From Funneliformis mosseae (lineage: Eukaryota > Glomeromycota > Glomeromycetes > Glomerales > Glomeraceae), in the NCBI GenBank assembly GCA_910592005.1, contig CAJVPP010002920.1, positions 1 through 13,137 of the forward strand: DNA of 13,137 nucleotides, written 5' to 3'. Made by a program: the position numbers and the translations under genes. Shown here piece by piece: positions 8,936 through 13,137 of the stretch (positions are counted from its first letter, which is position 1; each line of letters begins with the position of its first letter). Below the pieces are notes generated by a model. That model saw only the letters and a program-made list of their open reading frames with translations. It had not been told where the DNA came from and made no database searches.

Positions 8936-9127
8936 TGATGACAAATAAGTATCATATGGTTGTAAACTAATTGCAACACCGTCTTTAGTTCTGGTAATTG
9001 ATTAATTCAAATGGATTTGTAATAGAATAACAGAGAATAGTCTTAGTTTAATTTTTTATTGTTTTTACTTTTAAATTATTATTTTTTTTATTTTCTACTT
9101 TTATTTGTAATAATATAATATAAATAT

Positions 9128-9133
9128 AATAAA
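9128..9133 (+). terminator. Polyadenylation signal AATAAA of LINE-2
   Basis: It lies 22 bases before the poly(A) start, in the same place as in LINE-1. Confidence 0.7.
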
Positions 9134-9150
9134 CTTAAGACAATACTATA

Positions 9151-9155
<5 letters not shown>

Positions 9156-9181
<26 letters not shown>
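9156..9181 (+). repeat. Poly(A) tail of LINE-2 (26 A)
   Basis: An uninterrupted run of 26 A follows the conserved ATTGTT end. It marks the 3' terminus of LINE-2 and the junction with LINE-3. Its purity suggests it is younger than the A8 tail of LINE-1, although homopolymer lengths are poorly constrained. Confidence 0.9.
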
Positions 9182-9299
9182 GAAACCGAATAGGATAAAA
9201 ACTTTCTCTTTCTCTCCAATACCCAAAATTTAGAAAAAAACAAAAATTTCATTTTTCAAAGAAAACTTTTATTTTTATTAAAAACTTTAACTATACAAT
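9182..9299 (+). other. Probable 5' UTR of LINE-3
   Basis: A- and pyrimidine-rich sequence between the LINE-2 poly(A) and ATG 9300. No promoter motif is identifiable. It is assigned as leader only from position. Confidence 0.4.
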
Positions 9300-10546
9300 A
9301 TGACTCTTGATATTTTCAAAAATCTTTTTACTTAAGAAGTCTTGAACTTCTAAAAACTAGTCTTACATTACACCTGAACTCAAAAATGAGATTTTGCTAT
9401 TATGAAATTTTTTTCATATGAAATATCAGAAGTTTTCTGGCTTATCAGAAAATTAAACGAAGAATATTTAAAAGCTTTTCCAGCAGAACGCATTGCACAA
9501 GAAATCTTTTTCAACAATAACTTTATTGACAATCTAGCAAGATCTTACACCTATAACTTATATGAAACTGAAGCAAGTAATCATGAAACTAACAATATTA
9601 AAGATATTATTTCAAATACTATTGAAATGACTCTTCCATAAAATGAACCTAAAGATATTATTTCACTACAAGATGATGAGGAAGATGATGAGAAAATCTC
9701 TTCACAAATTGATACACTAAATAACAATGATATACTAACAAATATGAATAATACACAACATGTTAATCTTCCTTTTTTTTCATCAATATCTAATATACAA
9801 TATCCTTCATCAAATAATCAAATCAAAATAACAAACAAAAACAAAACAAACAGACAATAAAAAATTTTACACATCAGTCATAAAGCAATTAAAACAAAAT
9901 ATTCACATGTCTGCAGATCTTATTAATAACAACATTATCGACATGTTCTCACACAATCCAATAATAACATTACACAAAGCTAAAAGTTACATAAGAATGA
10001 TCTATAACATACAATGAAAAACACTTTTCACATAACTAAATCTAATAATAGAGGAACCGTTTTCGCATCGCTCCTAGTTTTTGCCATGCCAGAAGATAAT
10101 AGGATAGAGAAATTAGACTTCATTTCTTCCCTTTTTTCTCAAAAACTGGATTTATTAACATAGATTAGAAATTTCATAATGGTAATGCTAATATTTTCAT
10201 AGAATTTAATAACAGAAAACTATTATTGGATGCAATAGATGATGCTTTAATTAATCATCCTGAACCCCCTTTTAATTTGATCAATGAAGCTTCACTTAAT
10301 ACTCAACACCACAACAACCTTATTTATAAATTTAAATCTGTTCCTAGTAACATCACATAAAATCACATAAATAGAGCCCTCACATATTTTGGATCAATCA
10401 TTTCCATTGTAAATCAATATAGAAACAGATATGACTCTAAACATAACATTATTATCTCTTTTGAAAAACTCAGAAAACCCCATCAACTTAATGCAACCTG
10501 GATACATAATATAAATAGACACGTCATTAGATGCTGTTAGTGATAA
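9300..10546 (+). pseudogene. LINE-3 ORF1, N-terminal part, broken
   Basis: The start ATG 9300 is chosen because frame 3 then reads through MTLDIFKNLFT into the open block 9402-9638 (KFFSYEISEVFW, LKAFPAERIAQEIFFNNNF), broken by TAA 9333, TAA 9351, TGA 9375 and TGA 9387. After TAA 9639 the frame continues through an acidic tract DDEEDDE to 9858. Frame 1 follows (MSADLINNNIIDMFS, 9907 on), then frame 3 at 10056 (GTVFASLLVFAMPEDNRIEK), TAG 10161, and frame 2 at 10172-10537 (NIFIEFNNRKLLLDAIDDAL, ALTYFGSIISIVNQYRNRYD, NATWIHNI), with TAA 10358. The alternating strands and helices of the last part resemble an RRM fold, an inference. It ends at a TAG-TGA-TAA cluster (10538-10546). Confidence 0.7.
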
Positions 10547-11074
10547 TCCATTTGCATCACTAAATGACTATGCTAGTTAATGTCATCAATGATCACTAAG
10601 AAAATCGTGATCATTATTTTCACTAATTTCACTGCTATTACAGTTATCGTTGTGATATTTATTTTTTTATTATTATGTTTATCATTATTTATTTATTATT
10701 ATAATTATATTTACTTTTACTATTATATTTATTATCTCTTTCTTATAATTGTAATTTATATAAATATCCTGTATTGTCACCTTGACAAATAAACAAATTT
10801 CTATCGTACAATTAATAAAGTATAATCTTAACAACATAAGAACTATATTTTTACTAATATCTATTTCCTTAAAATATAAATCATCAATAAAAATAACCTG
10901 AATCTTCAACTTAAATAAATTCATATTTATTTCTTTTATAGTTTATAACTTAATCTCTCTGTTAGCAAATAAGCTTTGTTATTCTAATGATGTAGTATTT
11001 AAGCTTAACAATATGTTCACATCGACATACCAACAGAAAACTAATAAATAGAATAGATATATTGTTAGTTTTAA
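10547..11074. other. AT-rich low-complexity stretch inside LINE-3 ORF1
   Basis: About 530 bp of A/T-dominated sequence, with ATT/TTA runs at 10660-10760 and stops in all frames except low-complexity Ile/Tyr/Phe reading. A perfect 8-bp inverted repeat ATGATCAC (10589-10596) and GTGATCAT (10607-10614) lies near its left end. The stretch separates two ORF1-like coding blocks. It may be an insertion or heavily decayed ORF1. The short open frames here are composition artefacts. Confidence 0.5.
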
Positions 11075-11620
11075 GGTTTCAAAAGCAAAACTTTACCTAC
11101 AGAAGCTTTTCACATACTAAAAATATATAATGCAAGATTATGTTACTTTTATAATAATATTGCTTATACTACTTTTGTATCTAAAAAGGATATACACGTT
11201 ACCTTTTCACAACAATTTTATATAATAGATATAAATTATATAGCAGACTTAGAATTCTCAACAGACAATATAATCAACAAGAAGCATTTCAATCATCAGA
11301 AAACATTTCTCATAGGAATTCTCTTGAAAATTATAGAATCAAAAATTAATCCTCTCCTTTCAATACTTTAAATGGAAAAGATATCAGTTCTTCCTTTTCA
11401 AGCAACTTGCTAAACATAACATGTACAATAATAATAACAACACTTTTAGTTCACTAAAATTAATTTTATCTAAACTCCAAGAATTAGACTCGATTAAATC
11501 CTATTTAGCCAAATTAGATTCTCAATTCCTTGCATTCACCAATAATGATAGGCATATGGCTCATCATTTATAATATACTTTACACTAGGTAAATCACAAA
11601 TAAATAGTATTTCTACTGAT
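11075..11620 (+). pseudogene. LINE-3 ORF1, second RRM-like segment and coiled coil, broken
   Basis: Frame 2 is open for 98 codons (11075-11368) without an ATG near its start: LPTEAFHILKIYNAR, IAYTTFVSKKDIHVTFSQQF, IDINYIADLEF. The strand-helix pattern and position match the RRM-like segment that begins LINE-1 ORF1. No CCHC knuckle is visible here, unlike LINE-1. A Ser/Asn-rich part follows in another frame (ENYRIKN, TAA, SSPFNTLNGKDISSSFS). Frame 3 from ATG 11421 then gives a helix KLILSKLQELDSIKSYLAKL matching the coiled-coil position of LINE-1 (stop 11571). Confidence 0.65.
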
Positions 11621-12334
11621 AACTGGAATACTTCAGTTTTTAACAATAACGTTGACATTTTCTTAAATAACTAAATTGCTTAATTCCATGAAAATAGATA
11701 AAACAACATTGATCAAATTGATAAAAGCATTTTATATTTAGATGATCATATAACAAATAATACAGTCAACTCTTGATATAGCAAACTCTTAATATAACGA
11801 ATTTTTTAAACAAATATAATAAAAATACTCTTGTTATAGCGAATTGGCCAATCAAATCTTTTAAAATCTTCACTATAGCCTTATAGAGAAGTTAAGGTCT
11901 AGGACATAGAGTTTGTTATAATAAGAATTGACTGTATAATTAAAGGAGAAATAATTACTTTTGCTACCTATAATATTAGAAGAATCAATAATTCTACCGA
12001 TTTAATTAAACCCTCTCAAATCATAGAACATTTCTTACATAATAAAGTAGATTTCGTTAGTCTCACTGAAATATATTACAAATCATCAATACTTTACAAA
12101 CACAAACAAAATCAACACTTTACTACTTTCTGGAACTAATCTGACTCATCATAACCTTATGCAAGTGTTGGTCTCTTAATCTCTAAAAAATGAAATAAAC
12201 ATATTACATCCTCTTTTACATCAGACCCAAGATTACTTTACATTGACTTATATTTAAAAGGACATATCTAAATTAGAATAATTAGTTGCTATATATATGC
12301 TAATATTAAGGACTTCAAAGATAGACATAATTGA
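11621..12334 (+). pseudogene. LINE-3 ORF1-ORF2 spacer and start of APE endonuclease, broken
   Basis: Frame 2 reads a spacer (IDQIDKSILYLDDHITNN) up to the MITE at 11763. After the MITE the same coordinate frame continues with IIKGEIITFATYNIRRIN, FVSLTEIYYK, HFTTFWN, SVGLLISKK, LLYIDLYLKGH and ISCYIYANIKD, matching LINE-1 motifs FATHNVNSL, GLTET, SFWSTR, GVGILIKK, FIYIDLHLPGH and IFYIYLHAS. Stops occur where LINE-1 has or expects Gln or Trp. Homology ends by the TGA at 12332. The endonuclease is cut before the GDFN, SRID and SDH motifs. Confidence 0.78.
11763..11934 (-). mobile_element. MITE copy 2, pogo/Tc1-mariner-like, 172 bp
   Basis: It is flanked by TA at 11761-11762 and 11935-11936. Its reverse complement matches copy 1 (3451-3621) along the full length, with about 11 substitutions and one single-base indel by eye (roughly 93% identity). 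Termini read CAGTCAACTCTTGATATAGC on the left and, reverse-complemented, CAGTCAATTCTTATTATAAC on the right. Removing it with one TA joins DHITNN to IIKGEIITFATYNI without a frame change. Internal TATAACGAA/TTCGTTATA motifs are those of the same family. Confidence 0.92.
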
Positions 12335-12540
12335 TGAATAGAGGTATATTCCAAATCTGATTAATTCAGATATCTGATCATCCATCCAAAATTTGATCAG
12401 ATTTAAATTAATCCGTTTATATTACTGGATTGACTAAATAGATCATTAGATATTTGGTGAACAAATTAGATGATCAATTTGACTTAAGTAAGTATAAATT
12501 TTTTTATTTTTATTTTTTTTTTATAATAACGATAATATTA
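12335..12540. other. GATC-rich palindromic sequence, unclassified
   Basis: The stretch holds many short self-complementary words: near-palindrome ATCTGATTAATTCAGAT (about 12356-12372), repeated TGATCA, ATATCTGATCAT against ATGATCTA in reverse, and GGATTGA. It begins exactly where LINE-3 homology stops. No coding frame is visible. It may be the end of a DNA transposon inserted into LINE-3, but I could not define clean terminal repeats. Confidence 0.4.
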
Positions 12541-12561
12541 AATTTACATATTACATCACTC

Positions 12562-12656
12562 ATTCTCTCACATACATACACATACACACATAATATACAT
12601 ACATATACACACACATGCTCTCTCTCTCTCTCTCACCCCCCTCTCTCTCTCTCCTC
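12562..12656. repeat. CA/TA and CT microsatellite
   Basis: A CA-rich block (12570-12615, ACATACACATACACACA-like units) is followed by CT runs at 12618-12634 and 12640-12653, separated by a short C run. Open frames here are artefacts of simple sequence. Confidence 0.93.
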
Positions 12657-12955
12657 CTGAACCTTTACTCCAAATTTCAATTTGAATAGCTTGAATTCAA
12701 ATGATAAATGCAAAATTCTTCCTTTTTTTGTCTTGGAAATATTACTAACTTTCATTTTACTTCTTTTCTTTAGGGAATGCCTTCTTGGACCTGGATTTTG
12801 GCTGGGCTATGAAGATAAGTTAATATTTTTGTTTTTCTGTTATTGAGAATATTATTAACATTTCTTTTGCTTCTTTTCTTTAAGTACGCCTTCCTGGACT
12901 GTAATTTCAACTTGAATTATAAAATGAATAGATAAATTTCACTTTTTTTGATTCA
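12654..12955. repeat. Degenerate tandem repeat, period about 110 bp
   Basis: The block AATATTACTAACTTTC, CTTCTTTTCTTTAGGGAATG, CCTTCTTGGACCTG (12738-12793) recurs at 12848-12901 as AATATTATTAACATTTC, CTTCTTTTCTTTAAGTACG, CCTTCCTGGACTG. The offset is 109-110 bp. The segment before the first block (CAAATTTCAATTTGAAT, 12671 on) matches the segment after the second (TAATTTCAACTTGAAT, 12902 on), giving two full units and a partial third. No coding function is evident. Confidence 0.78.
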
Positions 12956-13137
12956 AGAGCCCTGTTCAGTTCTAGATCGGATTGTTCGGATCGGAAAAAA
13001 AAATAACCAATCAAATAATAGTTACAATTGAGCACGATTTTTGATCGACCGGATTGATCATTATATTACGACTGGCTAACTTTTACCATGAATCGCAAAC
13101 AACAAATTCAAAATGTATTATTGTTAAAAACCTTTCT
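12956..13137. other. Unclassified right flank, possible transposon terminus
   Basis: It opens with AGAGCCCTGTTCAGTTC, similar in style to GGCCCTGTT termini of some TIR transposons (for example PIF/Harbinger-type), then GATCGGATTGTTCGGATCGG and an A9 run. Related GATC/GGATTG words recur at 13053-13070. The other terminus would lie outside the window. No coding sequence is visible. Confidence 0.3.

Larger units (their letters stand above)
8845..8978. repeat. Two tandem units with period 74 bp inside the MITE
   Basis: Units 8845-8903 and 8919-8978 both run from TTACAACT to TTGCAACA with a shared core AAATAAGTATCA. They are about three-quarters identical, most differences being transitions. Confidence 0.8.
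8834..8987. mobile_element. hAT-like MITE, 154 bp, with 8-bp target duplication
   Basis: A perfect 8-bp direct repeat GTTCTGGT flanks it (8826-8833 and 8988-8995). The left end TAAAAATGACATTACAACTG and the reverse complement of the right end, TAAAGACGGTGTTGCAATTA, agree at most positions; all mismatches over the first 23 bp are transitions. The original termini were therefore near-identical and have decayed. The 8-bp duplication and TIR start of this type point to the hAT superfamily. The interior is two related units of about 60 bp (8845-8903, 8919-8978) and contains two perfect 18-bp palindromes. It has no coding capacity. It is absent from the homologous LINE-1 3' UTR, so it inserted into LINE-2. 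Confidence 0.8.
8641..9155 (+). other. LINE-2 3' UTR, interrupted by a MITE
   Basis: Non-coding sequence resembling the LINE-1 3' UTR on both sides of the insertion. AAATTTGGTTTCTC near 8717 matches AAATTTGGCTACGCGTTCTC in LINE-1; the last part before the tail matches the LINE-1 end. The block 8834-8987 has no counterpart in LINE-1 and is described separately. Confidence 0.68.
6957..9181 (+). mobile_element. LINE-2: 5'-truncated LINE related to LINE-1
   Basis: It begins directly after the LINE-1 A-tail, inside ORF2 (Cys-rich segment before RNase H). It continues through RNase H, C-terminus and 3' UTR to a 26-base poly(A) at 9156-9181. Residue matches to LINE-1 are clear but divergent (for example VKLIKVKSHSGDHYNDIAD against VLLCKIKAHAGNYYNEIAD), so it is a related family or an old copy rather than a recent duplicate. 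The 5' truncation plus A-tail is the usual product of target-primed reverse transcription. A hAT-like MITE interrupts its 3' UTR. Confidence 0.88.
9182..12334 (+). mobile_element. LINE-3: 5' portion of a third related LINE
   Basis: It starts right after the LINE-2 tail with a short 5' UTR-like segment, then ORF1 from ATG 9300 and, from 11939, the beginning of an APE endonuclease matching LINE-1. Homology stops near 12334, well before the RT domain, so the 3' two-thirds are absent from the window. A copy of the 171-bp MITE interrupts the ORF1-ORF2 spacer, and an AT-rich stretch splits ORF1. All frames contain stops. Confidence 0.8.

Noticed and set aside
8834..8987. Direct repeats with palindromes as a CRISPR array or replication origin
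   Set aside because: There are only two imperfect units, bounded by an 8-bp target duplication and inverted termini in a eukaryotic LINE 3' UTR; a MITE explains everything seen.
10580..10924. Short open frames on both strands rich in Ile, Tyr and Phe
   Set aside because: They come from low-complexity A/T sequence; no start context, motif or homology supports them.
12454..12660. 68-codon open frame ending in Thr/His/Ser/Leu repeats
   Set aside because: It reads through an AT tract and the CA/CT microsatellite; the composition explains it fully.

Overview
The window is a transposon graveyard from an AT-rich eukaryotic nuclear genome. It holds no intact host gene, tRNA or rRNA that I can support. 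The style of the elements (LINEs with RRM-like/CCHC ORF1, APE, RT and RNase H domains; pogo-like and Tc1-like DNA elements; long A/T tracts) resembles fungal genomes, especially large repeat-rich ones such as arbuscular mycorrhizal fungi (Glomeromycotina). That host assignment is inferred from remembered family style, not from a database match.

Layout. 1-138: one end of a Tc1/mariner-like DNA transposon. About 221-6956: LINE-1 (my numbering), a nearly full set of LINE domains on the + strand: ORF1 remnant with CCHC knuckle, APE endonuclease, RT (split by a 171-bp MITE at 3451-3621), a C-terminal region, RNase H, a zinc-finger motif, a 3' UTR with AATAAA and an A8 tail. 6957-9181: LINE-2, a 5'-truncated relative that starts directly after the LINE-1 tail and ends in A26; its 3' UTR carries a 154-bp hAT-like MITE. 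9182-about 12334: LINE-3, the 5' part of a third related element (5' UTR, ORF1, start of APE), carrying a second copy of the 171-bp MITE in reverse orientation. 12335-13137: GATC-rich palindromic DNA, a CA/CT microsatellite, a tandem repeat of about 110 bp, and a possible new transposon terminus.

The three LINEs lie head to tail on the same strand with both junctions at poly(A) tails. All are dead. Their reading frames are broken by several frameshifts and by nonsense codons that sit where Gln or Trp (rarely Arg) is expected. Because LINE-1 and LINE-2 overlap in ORF2, each serves as a reference for the other: five Trp sites and one Gln site are intact in one copy and stop codons in the other. 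This supports G:C-to-A:T decay and argues against a reassigned genetic code.

The best-supported structural results are the MITE insertions. Removing each 171/172-bp element plus one TA restores a continuous LINE reading frame. The hAT-like element is bounded by a perfect 8-bp target duplication, and the mismatches between its termini are transitions only. I found no convincing new host system; the interest lies in the nested-element history.
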